A DNA stretch of 64,000 bases from Paramecium octaurelia (GCA_905182995.1 CAJJDP010000032.1:433221-497220), one strand, 5' to 3'. Positions 1 through 12,684 are shown, counted from the first letter of the stretch. Program-made: numbers and translations. The notes: generated from the letters alone by a model not told the origin.

Positions 1-430
1 TCTGAAGATAATTGAATAATTTTGCTAGCAAAATCCCTATAAAATAATTGGTAATGTAAATTTAGATACTCAAAAATTATACATCAAAAAAGGTTTTTTA
101 TCTAATTAAAAGCACACAATCATACATTTTAATTTAGGTATTTCTAAATTTAATTGAGTTTCTTAATTGTATTTTTTGGCAGCATTTATTTTTATATAAT
201 CAAATTAGAATTATGTCGTGTTTAGTATCTTGTACTATATTTATGTCAGCATCACTTATGTTAACTTTTCGATATTATTACGGAATTCAATAGTATATTT
301 GTTAATCAACTATAGGTTTTAACACGATTAATGTACATTTAGCTGTGTCACTATGTTTAACAATCCTTTCTGTTCATTTACCTCACATCACTTAAGATAT
401 TAGTTATAAATAATTGTATAAGGAACTCAT

Positions 431-600
431 ATGTATATGATCAATGAAGCATCCTTATGTAAAAGAGTATCTGTGAATGAGGTTGAAAATTATACAAAAA
501 AGAAAGGTTTATTATATGTTAGAAAGAGATGATATTTTTATTGATATTATGGCTAACTCCTGTAATTTTGATGCATAGTTAAGAATTTTATTAATGATGA
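431..600 (+). pseudogene. Possible relic of a Rab-type small GTPase
   Basis: Translating from the ATG at 431 gives a stretch containing KRVSVNEVENYTKKKGLLYV. This resembles the segment of Rab GTPases that follows the NKxD motif (KRxVSxxEaexyakxxgLlyxE). About 50 bases further, after a TGA, another frame reads ANSCNFDAQL, which resembles the SAKTxxNVdxxF guanine-specificity region. The G1 and G3 motifs are not visible upstream and the piece is broken by a TGA with no plausible intron, so I call it a degraded fragment rather than a gene. The match is by eye only and could be chance in AT-rich DNA. Confidence 0.4.
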
Positions 601-623
601 CATGCATATACAATTAATAGATA

Positions 624-1555
624 TCAACTTAATTACTATTGGGCTGCAAGAAAACCTGGGAATTAAGCGAAGAAGGCCATGCTTTTTAATCTCTCAATCA
701 GTAAAGCTTGCATTATAAATTGCTATTGAAGTGTGGGTATGGCTTAAATCATAGGTGTGCTTGCATTGGCTTATTAGAGTGGGGGATCTAATTTGGTTAA
801 TAATTTAGAAATAATGATCTCATCAGAATCAAGGGATTATATCTAATAATGATATTAAAAAAATAGATTACATGATTTCTTCTGTAGGAATTAATCAAAG
901 AATTGTAAGCATTTTTGACTTAGTTTTCAGTTCTTCCTTTTATTTATTTAGAAATCACCGACCACTTTTTTCCATACTTTTACACTAATTGTAACAATTG
1001 AATTTATTCTTATTCACTCCATGGACACTTGTTAAGCTCAGGGTCCAAATAATTATTCCATCTTTCCCTAACTTACTTGGCATGCCTCATCATTGGGCTT
1101 ATACGGTTATACTCAAGAGCAATGTGAGTCCATGAAATAAATTTTTGCGTCATCACTTTTTTCAGGAGTTCATCCTCTTCAATAGTCCATGGAGACTGTT
1201 TCAAATCTGTCTTTAACATCCCTATCCATTTCTAATTCAACAGTTCTGGAGGGGCTCCAAGGATTTCTGACAGTGCTATCCAATCGTCGTCGTTCTAATC
1301 AATTTAAACATAAATTCATACAGGTTTTAAGTCTGTACGACCTTATTTCTCTAAATATTTTAGAGTTGTCCAAATAAAAATCATTTTATCCTTTCGTTAC
1401 CACTTATGTGAAGTATGTTTAGTAAATTCTACAAAGTAATTTGATATGTTTTTAGGTAAACTTTTTTCTTCAACCTTTAAAATCTTTTTCACTTGCTTCA
1501 AGGCAACAGGTTTATTCTTTAGGTCTCCCAATCCATCAAGGAATTGTTAAAACAT
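624..1555 (-). CDS. Myb-like DNA-binding protein with three SANT/Myb repeats
   Basis: Predicted 291 aa after removing two short introns (1295-1321, 27 bp; 843-871, 29 bp), both GTA...TAG. Removing them gives a whole number of codons. Residues ~60-110 look like a first Myb repeat (DDDWIALSEILG). Residues ~112-165 are a clear second repeat beginning SPWTIEEDELL and ending QVRERWNNYLDPEL. Residues ~166-215 are the third, with KWSVISKQIKGRTENQVKN. The tail is Gln/Ala/Leu rich. R1R2R3 proteins of this kind bind DNA in the nucleus as transcription factors; the spacing also recalls SNAPc-type Myb subunits. The start is the first in-frame ATG of the continuous frame. Protein-like sequence continues upstream on the same strand (see next entry), so the true 5' end could lie further out. 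Confidence 0.85.
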
Positions 1556-2235
1556 CACTTAGTAAGAGGATATTTCCTTGTTAAAAATAAAAAATAATTA
1601 TCTTTGAAATCTTCAATAACATACTAACTAAATAAGGGTGCACAGTAACAGAACAATACCAAAATCTACTAATAATTAGAAAAAATAAGAATGCTGTCTT
1701 CACCTTTGGAATTCTCAAATATTATATGTTTAAACAAATAATAGGTTTTCAATCTTCGCCTCAACCTCGATTCATCATTAAATTGATAATTAAATATTAT
1801 TGTTTTCCTTACTTGAAGCTCTGATTGTCACATGAACACTTCCTTACAATATTATATAGAATTTATATATATATTTAATAATAAAACTCAAATTCTCACT
1901 ATGAATAAAACAATTAAGTTGCATTTCAAAATAGTTCGATATCTAAATCAAATTATAAATTATATGGTATTAATATAAATAAGTTGTTTTAATAATCAAT
2001 AAATTTTACTATTCAATTAAAACAACTGTAATTGTAAGTTTGTTTATTAAATAAAAATTCTCAAACACCCTTTGTCCATAGATGTTTTATTCCATTCTAT
2101 ATGAACTTTGATTAACTTATATTCATACTAAATATTGTCATGTCAGAATTTCATTTTTAATAAAATCAATTTTTATGCTCAATAACATTAAATATAATTA
2201 TTTTTCGTTATAACCTCATATATAAATTTTATATT
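1556..2235. other. Gap between Myb and LRR genes, with an unassigned coding-like stretch
   Basis: On the minus strand about 1555-1850 is open under the ciliate code and reads like protein, for example ESRLRRRLKTYYLFKHIIFE, ending at a TGA that overlaps the Myb ATG (TGATG). I found no ATG for it. It may be an upstream exon of the Myb gene: a 23-bp GTATG...AAAG intron would join the frames. It could also be a relic. The remainder (1850-2235) is AT-rich and I see nothing in it. Confidence 0.3.
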
Positions 2236-5200
2236 TCATTTGCTAAAAATCCCATCAAAGTTTATCGAACTTAATTTGACTGGCACTTTAGTATTCTGCT
2301 ATTGTTGAATCTACATTTGAGGTAGTACAGCCTATCTCTCTATAAGTTCTAATCTTTCTCTCTCTTCTTGTGTTACTTCCTATAATAATATAATCATTTT
2401 ACTCTTCCATCGAGATACAATATAGTTGGCAACTTTCTTAAAACCATTTATCGATATCCTGGTCTTCTACTCAAAGAATTTCCTACAAGTTCTAATTCTT
2501 TGAGTTGAGTAAGAGCAACTAGGTGTTCAATATCAGGTAAGTCATTAATCCTATTTGAATTAGCGAATAGATGCTACAAGATAAATTAATTGATTACAAG
2601 CAATTTAAATAATTTTTAGATATTTTAGAAATTCTTTAAACCATTCCCATCAATCTTCAAACATTTAATCGGGTTTTATGCAGCAAATGATTAAGGATCG
2701 AATTATCTTACTTTATTATAATTTAAATCTAATTCTTTCAATTACTTTAAGTTTTCTAACTGGTCTACTCTAGTAATCTCGTTTTTTTCACATTTTATAA
2801 TTTTTAATTCTTTTAATTAACAATATTACAACCCATTAAATTCTTTCAAACTATTTTATGAGATATCCAAAATCTATAATTATTGGCATCCATTCAATCC
2901 CTTTTTTTAGTTGATATCAGTCGGATACAATAGAGACTCTATTTTATTACAAGTCAATATTAAAATTTTTAAATGAGGCAAAAATCCTAGCATTTTAGTT
3001 GAAGTAAATAGATTTTGACTTAAATCCAATTCTACCAATAATGGGAATGATTAGACATTAAAAACATCTTCAAAATCTCTTAATTCACAATTCTATAAGC
3101 AAAGTTCAGTGATTTTATTTGCAGGCTAACCTTAGAGTCTTGAAAACAATATTTCTTCAGTCAAACGTCCTGTATATAAATTTTTAGCCATCTATTACTC
3201 AGATGCCTCTATAGAAATACCATCCAAAACCTTCAATTTAGGAATGATGTAAAGCACATAGGATCTATAATTAGTATCTCTGGCAAAAGGATTTCCAGAT
3301 AAATCTAAGATGATTAGTTTTTGTAAATGTTTAATATTATTAACTTCTTTTTAATTAGTTATATTGTTATTTCCTAAATATATTTCCATTAAACTTTTCA
3401 AATCTGGGAATTCCTTTAGATTGAGAATGGCATTATCCTCAAGAGATATTTGCATCAGATTAATTAAGTTGGATAAACCATCTATTTAAAATATCTTATT
3501 TCCTCCTAATTCTAATTTCTTTAAGTATTACATGTTATCCAATCCCTATATTTAAATGATAGAGTTCTTTTCTAAGTTCAGTTCTTCAAGTAAGATTGAA
3601 TCCTAAATAGATGTAATTTAGGTGATTTTATTATGGCCAAGATTCAAGTGTCTCAATTGTACCAAATCTTCCAGCCCTTTCATACTACTGAGTTTTTAGT
3701 GAGTAATCATAACTGATTAAATGTGTAGTTTCCAATCATGTTGGACTTTGCTGAATGTTTACAGCATCCCAGTTGTAATATATTAAGTTTAATTGACAGT
3801 TGGTTCCCTATCTTCTTCTGTTATAGGGAGATGATCTAAGAATGCCAAGTTATTGAGGATCATAACTATCTCCTTTCTTGTTTCCTTGTACTCTCCTATT
3901 GGATTGAAAATAACAGAGAGATATTTCAAATTTTAATTGTATTTCAGAATTCCAACTTAATCCATATCTTGAATATTATTATGTGTTAAATCCAACATTT
4001 CCAAATGATTCAAACCTTGTAGACCATTGAGATTGGATATTTCATTATGTGACAAATCAAGTCTAATTAGATTTGGTAATTCATTCAAACCCGTAATATT
4101 GTTGATTTTGTTGTAACTAAGAATGAGAGTGTGGAATTATCCTTTGACAAATGTGATATCTTAAACAGAACAATTACTTAAATTCAAGAATTAAGTTTGA
4201 TTCTTCAATATTTCATTCAAATTTGGAGTGCCCACCAAATTGGGATTTAGTTCATAAAGGGTCGATCTACTTAAACAGTATTTAAAGTAATTCACCAAAG
4301 CAGGTTTGAGAGATGCACATTCCGATCTGTCTAAATCTTAGGCTTTCAACTCATAAGTTGGGTACTCTTCGAGATTCTCAAATTGATAACTATTCAAATC
4401 TTCAGCCAATTGATTGTATAAGTCGTTTATATTGTCCTTGTATTTATTAAAATTAGCAGGATTAATGAAATCATCATCCTCTGACTCTAGCACTCCTAAT
4501 GCAGATCCAAAATCAGCAATTTTATTCTAAAGTGGAGATTGCATAACATATTCAAATTCAGCAAAGTATTCAGGCAGTATAAGATTATTGTCTAACACAA
4601 ACCACAATTTATGTTTTTGATCATTTTCCATCACTCTTAAGACTGTGTATTCATCTTGATATTATCTGCCATCAACAGGAAACTTTTGAAACATCTCACT
4701 CCAAGGTTACTCTGGATTAAAATAGGGGTGTTTTGAATCAGATACTGATTTAATCATTAGAACTTTGCATATAAGAATTACTCCAGGTGGAATTATATTA
4801 TATTTTTAATAGTACAATCTAATTTAATTTCATGATTACCTTCGTTTTATAAATCTCTTATTTAATTTTTGGGCATGCTCTTACCCATTCAAAAGATGCT
4901 GGATTCTTGGAGCATCAGCCCCCAAAATACTATTGACCAAAGGTGTATAAGGACTTAATCCTATGGATTGAGAGTCCTTGAGATATTAAATTAGAATACT
5001 TGATAACTTCTAAATCCTTCCTCTATTACATTATAGATTTCTGAGGGAAAGTTCGGATCGACTCCATAGAATAGATATTCAAGAGACTTTTTGTGACTTT
5101 GATTGGAGACGTCAACTAATGACTCCATTTTTTCTTCGAATTTATTTCTTATGAATTTATTGTGTATTCTCACAACTCTCTTTATTTGAATATCTTTGAT

Positions 5201-6380
5201 GCCGAACTTCCCCATTTATTCTGCATGGAATCTTGAATTTATAAGATCAACACATGAACCATACCATTTTTCATTAGTTTTTCCTTCTTCTAATCTAATG
5301 TTGCCTCCAGTTTCTAATTCGGTCATTAGTTTATGAATGCTTTAATCGCAGTACTCATACACTTTCTTTTTAATGCTATTATAAATTTCATTTTGATTCT
5401 CATATTCCTCATACTTATTCTCTAAAAGTTACTGTCTCTCCTTATCCAATTATTCCTAAGCCAATTTAATATTTAAATTAGAAATGTCTTCGCATAATGA
5501 ATCAATCTTTATTTTCTTGCCTTTCTTAAGTAATTTACATATTGTTGAAAATGTCCTTTGCATAGTTTTAATTCTCATATTATAGTACATCTTTTTTTTC
5601 ATGAAGGTTCCTTCAGCAAAGGATTTTTAATCATCAGAAATCATAAGAGTGTCCAATTTAGATATGTTTCTTAGATGATAAAGCACATAGGTTTGATAGT
5701 TACAGAGATTGCAAATAGGGTTGTCACCAAAATGAGGATCATAAAACGCTAAGACTTTAAGATTGGGTAGACGATTCAAATTTAAGGCTTCCTTGAAACT
5801 GCAAATTTTATTGCCACTTATATTTAAATCATATAAGTTTTTTAATTTATCCAAAGATGTTCTCAGATTACTTATGGAATTGGCTGCTAACCATAGTTAC
5901 TTGAGATTCACTAAGAAATCTAGATTTTAAATAGTATCGATTTTATTATCGCAAAGCCACAATGTTTCTAGTTTTGTTAATGAGTCTAACCCTTCTAATT
6001 TTTAGATTGCATTGTGAGATATATACAAGGCTTTTAAATTGGTTGTTGCTTTCAAGCCAGTTAATTTGACAATCTAATTCTCGTTCAAATTCAATTCCTC
6101 CAATTTAATTAAGTCATCTAAACCCTAGTTAAATAAATGCATGAGTACTTCAATAACAGTGATACCAACATTAATTAATGTTAGGGATTTCAAATTTTTG
6201 AATGCCTAGACTACATTCATTCTCCCAAAGTCTTCAAGAGTAAGTTCAATTCTTTCAATTTTGTCAAAGTTGTTCCATTCCTTATCAGAAAATGCATTCA
6301 TAATTTTCTACTTAAAGGGGGATTCTTACAATTATCTCCAGTTTCCCAGAGTCTGCTTTCTTCTTATCCTCTTGTTGCAT
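2236..6380 (-). CDS. Large LRRC9-like leucine-rich-repeat protein with a PARP-like middle region
   Basis: One frame runs from the ATG at 6380 to the TGA at 2236, about 1,350 aa, with small introns including a 22-bp one just after the start, a 21-bp one near 4830 and a 23-bp one near 2380. The N-terminal third is leucine-rich repeats of the LxxLxxLxLxxNxI type (for example KLETLWLCDNKIDTI). A charged helical stretch follows. The middle has SLEYLFYGVDPN...IEEGFRSYQ, then a strand-rich segment with GVILICKVLMIKS and a QYQDEYTVLRV-like end, resembling a PARP/ADP-ribosyltransferase fold. The C-terminal half is a second block of more than ten LRRs. LRR - ART-like - LRR at about 1.4 kb of protein matches LRRC9, a conserved protein of ciliated eukaryotes. 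I do not see a convincing H-Y-E catalytic triad, so enzymatic activity is not implied. Confidence 0.8.
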
Positions 6381-6452
6381 TTTAATTATTAAAACTTTGT
6401 TATGCTTAACTTTTAAAAAAGAATGAAATATATAATAATATTAGATCAATAT

Positions 6453-7273
6453 TCATTTACTGATACATCAGATGCTACATAATTTATTGCTTAATACGTC
6501 TAATGAACTGGAAGAACTCTAAATCATCCTCTACTCTATGGTTGCTTTGTTCTGACCATGGTGGCAACTTGATGGTTAGAGTATCAGAATTGGATAAGTA
6601 GTTACGATCTTTGGTGACTGGCATTGGTGGGAACTTGATACCAACAAAAGGTTTCTTGGCCAAAGCTAAATGAAATATCTGGACATTCATTTACGATTGT
6701 AAACGTAAACATGCTTCTTGGAATTCTCAGAACTGCTAAGAGACTCTGTCTTTGGGGCAATGTTTAAAACCACATCCGTCGAAGAGTTCTAAACAGATTC
6801 TGCTTCAGTGTCTCCGTCTAAAGATATTGCTTTGTCAACATAATTTGCTGAGTCAGTCGTTGCTTCCTATAAGTTTTGAACTCTTTATTATCTGTTGAAC
6901 TATTACTGCTCTTAATCTTCAATCTTCTCGATCTACAAGGATTCCTACTACTGAAAACCATCTTTTTGGGCTTCAATTAAGCTTTATTCAATACTTGCAT
7001 CAATTGATTCCTCAACATAAACCATTGGAGTATCATCGCTCTTAAACACTACCAAACTAGCTTCAGCCTCCTAATTTTATTCTCCTTAAAGGGTTTCAGC
7101 TGAGACATCATCTCTTCCAACATAAAAACTTTAATCCTCTTTTTCCGATTCGAAGATTGCTTTTCTAAATTATCTCATTTACCTTGTTCTTCTTCAATCA
7201 AGGATTTTGGTGAGCCTCTCAACATTTATGAAGCACCAAAGCAAATTAGCACTGTGAGAATTAGTGTCTTCAT
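6453..7273 (-). CDS. Small secreted acidic Gln/Glu-rich protein, unknown function
   Basis: Three short introns (23, 29 and probably 19 bp) give exactly 250 codons, 249 aa. The N-terminus MKTLILTVLICFGASQ is a typical signal peptide. The mature part is rich in Glu, Gln, Ser and Asp (for example KIEDQEQQQFNRQQRVQNL) and then becomes a compact C-terminal region with KKPFVGIKFPPMPVTKD and EDDLEFFQFIRRIKQ. I do not recognise the family. A secreted, coiled, acidic protein in Paramecium could be a trichocyst-matrix or lumenal protein, but nothing here proves that. The last intron (19 bp) is the weakest call; it sets the stop at 6453. Its promoter lies in the 622-bp gap shared with the divergent bZIP gene. 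Confidence 0.7.
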
Positions 7274-7895
7274 GAATATATTATATATTAATAATTGAAA
7301 AACGATCAAAAATTTATAATTCAACTTCTCTAATTGCATGATCAAATACTCTCTCTATTTAGAATAACAATCCAGATGCTAAGATCAGCAGTTATATCAT
7401 TACAATGACTATTTATTGACTGATCTCACACTATAACATAAGATTCTATTCTCTTCTCCCTTTACTTCTTATAATTAGAATTGTTAATATGTTTATGTTA
7501 AAGTTGCTTGTATTAAATAATAGATGCATATAAATCGAAGTTCATTGAACTCTGTCTATATAATGCATGTTTTTCAGTTTATTAATTTTTATACAAAAAC
7601 GATATTGAATTTTAGAAGCAACGTGTCTCTTATGTTTTATTTTGAAATTTAGTAAAATAATAATTTAAAAACGAATTTGAGTTGGAGAAATGATATTTTG
7701 TAAGATGATTCATTTTGAACCTAATAGTCATTGAGGGTGATTATTGAGATTGTAGTAATTAAATGAATAAATAAATGGATTTAATTACTGTGTTAATCAT
7801 TAATATTAGATTGCAGTTATTTCACAAAGTTGTTGTATTTAGCGAAGAAAATTTATCGTTTTTTAATGCAATAAAATAATATAAATCTTTCTAGA
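7274..7895. promoter_or_regulatory. Divergent intergenic region, 622 bp
   Basis: AT-rich DNA separating two divergently transcribed genes (secreted protein on minus, bZIP on plus). It must hold both promoters. No repeat, RNA gene or conserved box was recognised. Confidence 0.4.
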
Positions 7896-8707
7896 ATGAG
7901 CACTAGCTAACAAGAATTGTTTGAATATATGAGTGAAACCTTATAAACATCTGAAAAGGGATTATTAGAGATGCAAAAATAACATCCTCAAAGTAAGCTA
8001 AATTATCTACTATTTTTTAAGATTTCCAAAAACTAGTTGAAAAGATGAAGCGCACAATGAGAAGAGAGAAGGCAAAATAGAGAAAGCAAAAAGATGAACC
8101 AGAGATTGTGTCTAGTAGTAAGAAAATCAAAAGAAAGAAGGAAGACGAGGATCCATTAAGAGAAAATGATAAGAAAACTATATAGATGATACGTAATAGG
8201 ATAAGTGCCTAAAACTCAAGGGACAGGAAAAAACAATATTTACATCAATTAGAATCACAAGCACAAAAAGAACTGGACTACAATGCCGAACTCAGAAAGC
8301 AATTAGAAGAACTTTAAGAGAAACATCAAAAATTGACGAACAAGAGTTCGAAAATAAGAGACCAACTATCAATTCTACAGCAATTAGGTCGTGGATCGAG
8401 ATTAGGCAAAATAAGTCTTGCTCTCTTGACCCTTGTGTCCGTGTTTTCAGTAATCTCCTAAAAAGAAGCCCATCAAACAATAACAACTCCTCTCGTTAAA
8501 ATTGAAGAGATGTCAAGTGAAAGTGCATTGAGACCCTTAAACTACGAGAAATCATACTCCATTATTGATACTAATACATTTTTCGAAGAAGAGAAACTTG
8601 GAGTTGGAATTTCGGAGGAATCAGAGAATTGCTACAACTAATTGTTGCCAATCCCCCTTTATCGGTTGAATTCATAGATAGAATACGCACTAGAGCAGCA
8701 TAGTTGA
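7896..8707 (+). CDS. bZIP transcription factor with a predicted transmembrane segment
   Basis: Predicted 260 aa with one 29-bp intron (7993-8021). After a Lys/Arg-rich region the basic motif IQMIRNRISAQNSRDRKKQY (about residues 93-112) contains the N-x2-(A/S)-x2-(S)-R signature of bZIP domains. It runs into a heptad leucine region with EELQEKHQKLTNKSSK. About 20 residues later LGKISLALLTLVSVFSVIS is a strongly hydrophobic helix (about 162-180), followed by about 80 mostly polar residues. The bZIP-TM-lumenal order is that of ER-tethered factors such as ATF6, OASIS and plant bZIP17/28, which are cut from the membrane under stress. That comparison is inference; no S1P/S2P site was identified with confidence. 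Confidence 0.88.
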
Positions 8708-8782
8708 ATATCTGATTGACTTTATGTATATTTTTCTATCTTGTTCGAGTAATAATTTAAAAAAAATTAAAAATAAACCAAA

Positions 8783-10633
8783 TCATACCGATCTCTCCTT
8801 CGGGGGTTTGTACTTCAATCCTAAAATCTTATACACATCCATTTCTTCTTCGCATGGTATCACTTCTCCTTTCCACAACTTCTTATTATGAGCACCTCTC
8901 TGAGTAGGGTAGAGTCCATGATCACTTAAAGTATATCCATTTTTCTGAGCCCACAATCTCATGCTTCTATTATAATGGTCAGAGCCAGTGAAGTACAAAA
9001 CTGCACAACCATACTGTTCCTTAGGATATAGTTTTAAATCAATCCTTCTATGCACAGCTTAATTAGATACTCTTCCAATTCCCATATAAGTTTCACAATC
9101 ATGTTCAGTTCTTTTTGGCATTGTCAGATGATGAGTTAACAATTTCCCCTCCAATCTTTTGATCAAATTTAATAGGAAATCCTCAGTATTTTTACCATCA
9201 CACCTTGTAATTAAAATATCCATATCTCCACATGTTTCCTTTTCTCTTCTATAAGATCCACAAGCAGTGGCCTTAAATAATCCTTGGACTCCACTTAAAT
9301 CATCGATTTCTCTCTTCACTATCTCAAATATTAAGGTAGCTTCCTCTCTTGGAATCCTTTATTCTAAATCTTTCACTAATTGCAATCCAACTTATTGATT
9401 TCTATTTAGTAAATGTTGATTCTTTTGCAAATCCTCCAGAGTTCTTATTCCTTTGAAATAAAAGGTCGCCGCAGTGGTAGGTCCAATACCCCAAACTCTC
9501 GTTAATTCGCTGATGGCAACATTTTTTTCTTATCCTTCCAATTTTTATACTTTAGTCAATTTACCAGTTTACATAATTTCGATTATCTTCTTCTTAATTT
9601 TATCTCCTATTGTAGGCATATCCTTTAAATCATCACTAGATTTGATTGGATATGGCAGTGCTTTTAAGAATCCAATAGCCTTCCTGTAAGCTATACATCT
9701 TCCTTTATCTTTGTCATTTGTATATATTTTCAACAGTTTCTCCAACTCTTCAATAATCTCATTATTTTGACACTTTTGAGCAGCACCAGCTTCACAAACA
9801 AAATATCCCTTTTTTGCTTCCCAAAATTACTATTTTCTTTTTAATCCTGGATTAAATTATTTGGTTTCCTTTAATTAAGCAGACAATATGGGTTATTCAA
9901 CATTAACAACTGATTTTCCTAAATCCAATCCATCCAAAATATCAAATTTAACTTTTCTAGTTTCAGTTATCTAGCAATCATCATCACCATAGAATTTCTC
10001 AGACTCAGGTATTTGAGGCTCTTCTTTTTTCAGAATAGATAAATCCTCCAATAAATACTCATAACCATCATCCACCTGATTATGGAAATTATCCAAATCA
10101 TAATCATACTCATAATCTAATATTTACTTATATTCCTTAATAATATCCCTTCTAAATTCTTCCATCCTTTTCTCATACTTATTTCTTAACTCATTATCTT
10201 TGATATTGTAAATGCATATGTCTCCATCATCTTACTCAACCACCTCTTCTCTCACTGGCACGGTCTTAGCCAAAGCTTCTACATAAACTAGTTTTGTTTT
10301 GATTTCTGGAACTTCCTCTAAGACTGGCTGAAATTCTACTTCAGGGAACAACTGAAACTTCTTCTGTTCTTGCAGTTTTTTATTTAATAACGATTAGGAT
10401 ACCCAATCGGCATTTAGAAACTAATACCGATATTATTCAAAATCAAGATTAAATTTTGCAAACTATTTCTGACATAATTCTACTGTTGCATCAGAGCCAA
10501 CAATCATTAGTGTGTCTGGACCGAGTTTCATTTGTCCTCCATTTGATTCAATCAGGTTCGTGAGTGTTCTAATCCTAGTATTAGTTAAATTGACTGTTGC
10601 CAGAGGGAACATAAAAGACATGTCTTTAAACAT
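8783..10633 (-). CDS. Family X DNA polymerase (Pol lambda/beta type) with N-terminal BRCT domain
   Basis: Intronless, 616 aa. Residues ~1-90 look like a BRCT domain (MFKDMSFMFPLATVN, NGGQ, ending DWVSQSLLNKK). An acidic linker follows. Then comes the 8-kDa domain with NNEIIEELEKLLKIY and TIGDKIKKKIIEI, and the helix-hairpin-helix VWGIGPTTAATFYFKGI. The palm domain has GSYRREKETCGDMDILIT (two metal-binding Asp in DMD) and HRRIDLKLYP (third Asp). The thumb has YFTGSDHYNRSMR. These features are diagnostic of Pol lambda. The enzyme fills short gaps in non-homologous end joining and base-excision repair. In Paramecium, end joining repairs the thousands of breaks made when internal eliminated sequences are cut out, so a developmental role is likely but inferred. 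The start MFKDM was chosen because it completes the BRCT strand. Confidence 0.93.
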
Positions 10634-10724
10634 TTTTCAAAATGTCTTAAAATATTTATTTAAGATTGGCTATTTAACAACAATATTTTTAAAAATGTAA
10701 CTTAATTATTGTTATTCATATTAA

Positions 10725-12684
10725 TCAAAATAAATCCAACAATTCTTATCCAACTTATTTCCATTGTTATTAAAAGTAATTCCCTTTATATTTATACCAT
10801 TTCAAATTAGTCTTAGGATCAGTCATTTCCTCAAAGAACATTGGCACATGCACTTAATTTGCTGCAGCCATAGCTTTTCTCCGTGCTCTCTACTTCTCCT
10901 CTAACCTATGTTTCTCACTTGAAGCCAAGTCAATCCATCCATTTTCAAACGCCAATTAATCTGGTCTCAATCTGCAATCCGTACAAGGTAATTCCTAAAT
11001 AATTTAAACACATGTTAATTACTTTTATCATATCAATTGTCAAATGATTAAGTTACATGGCAAATTCAGTAAAATTATAATACCAGTCTGAATCCTATGG
11101 CAATTGATGTCTCTTCCACACAATGATTTCTCTTTAAGAATCATAAGCTATAAGACGATCATTCCAAAATCCTTTTAATTTATACTTCTCAATTCCATTT
11201 TTATCCTTTACATACCCTCTCATCTCCGACTCCGATTTCCCTGATTTTTCAATTAATTCCAACACTCCATTATCACCAGTAGTAAGATTTACAAACTTCA
11301 TTTATCCCATATGATCCAAATATTATTACCCCCATAAAATGTTCTGAACCTTAGTTGTACACCTATTAAATTAATAATGATCATTTGATGATTTCAACAT
11401 GACATTAAATAATCCAACAGGATTCACTTAGAAACATAAACCATTAAATTTAGTTTGGACATCTGTGTGAGCCCAAAATTAAAATGCTTTAGATTCTGCA
11501 TATCCTGCAGAAATAGGAGGATGATGAGACACCTACTCACTAATAAACCTACAATTTTGAGTTTAAATTTCATAGGTTTCTCCTAGAATAGGATTGAAAG
11601 GTTTCTTTGTCCTTCCTATATTTGCTGAATATGGTGAGACACCAAAACCCATAATATAACACATTCTTAATGCACTATCTCCTGCGATTTTATCTGCTTC
11701 TTCCAACGAATCAGAGTATTCCATCTATTCAGCCAATCTTTATAACATAGACAATGGCTCATTCAAAATAACTATTATTATTATAAATGAATTACTTGGC
11801 ACTGAAAATCTTCCTAGATCCTTTCCAATCAATTCCTTACACAAATACCAGACATTTATTTTTTCATTTGGGTCTTTTCGATAAGGCAATCGATCTCGTT
11901 TAGGACTATTAGTAAATTTAATTTTCTGAAAAGCAGGATTGTTAATGAGATTCGACTAAAAACTAATATAACTAATTCTTTAAGTACATATTTTATAGGT
12001 TGACGTTCTCTAATTAGCTAAGTGATCTCAGTTATACTCATCTATGAGGATTGACCATGTTATGGTTGATGCTAATAATTGATTTGTTCTTCTCGCATTA
12101 CTGATTATGCTGAATTTTAATGAATAAAACTCTCATATACAGTTCCATTCTCCATATTTGATAGCTTTTACTTCTCCTCTTCCACAATTTGAGCACACAA
12201 GGTGATTTTCGTTTTTAGATTTTTCCCTATGCTTTCTAATCTGTCAGCCATCTCCTTAATTTGTGAGTTCTTCTCCAATTTAGGAATCAACATACTCAAT
12301 GTTTCATCAACTACAATAATTCTCTATCATACATATAGCTCCAGTCTACCAAACATCAGTAAGCAATTCTTGTATCTTTTACTCAAATCTTATTTCACTT
12401 TATCGACTCAAACACTTGTCTTAAGCAGATTTCAAAGCATTTATCCAATCTATCTTCTCATTGATATTGTTTGCTCTCAAATGGATTTCAGTTGTTCCAG
12501 TATTGATTATTATTCTTAAAGGATCTTCTGGCACTAAAATCAAAGCGGAAACTTTCAAATGCACCTATCCTTTAATCTACCCTCCTTGAGAATCACAATA
12601 GAGAAGAACATCTTCATTTAGAATGAAATAACGATCTTGCCACCTTGAAAAAAGGTTAGTCCATTTTTTTAAATATCCTTCCAT
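10725..12684 (-). CDS. Oxysterol-binding-protein-related protein with PH domain
   Basis: Starts with a textbook PH domain: MEGYLKKWTNLFSRWQDRYF...LLYC, ending in a WINALKSA helix (residues 1-95). A linker follows. The lipid-transfer domain contains FSVPIILNEPLSMLQRLAEQ, RMCYIMGFGVS, RTKKPFNPILGETYE and the family signature EQVSHHPPISA. It ends with LPCTDCRLRPDQLAF and a typical C-terminal FFEEMTDPKTN...YKGNYF. At least four introns of 22-27 bp are visible, and removing them joins these motifs. Proteins of this family carry sterols and phosphoinositides between membranes at contact sites; the PH domain binds phosphoinositides. No FFAT motif was seen. Gene lies 91 bp downstream of the polymerase start on the same strand. 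Confidence 0.93.

Noticed and set aside
9060..9084. Intron GTATCTAATT...CATAG in the polymerase X gene
   Set aside because: Removing it breaks the frame and brings in a TGA; keeping it gives the conserved HRRIDLKLYP palm motif.
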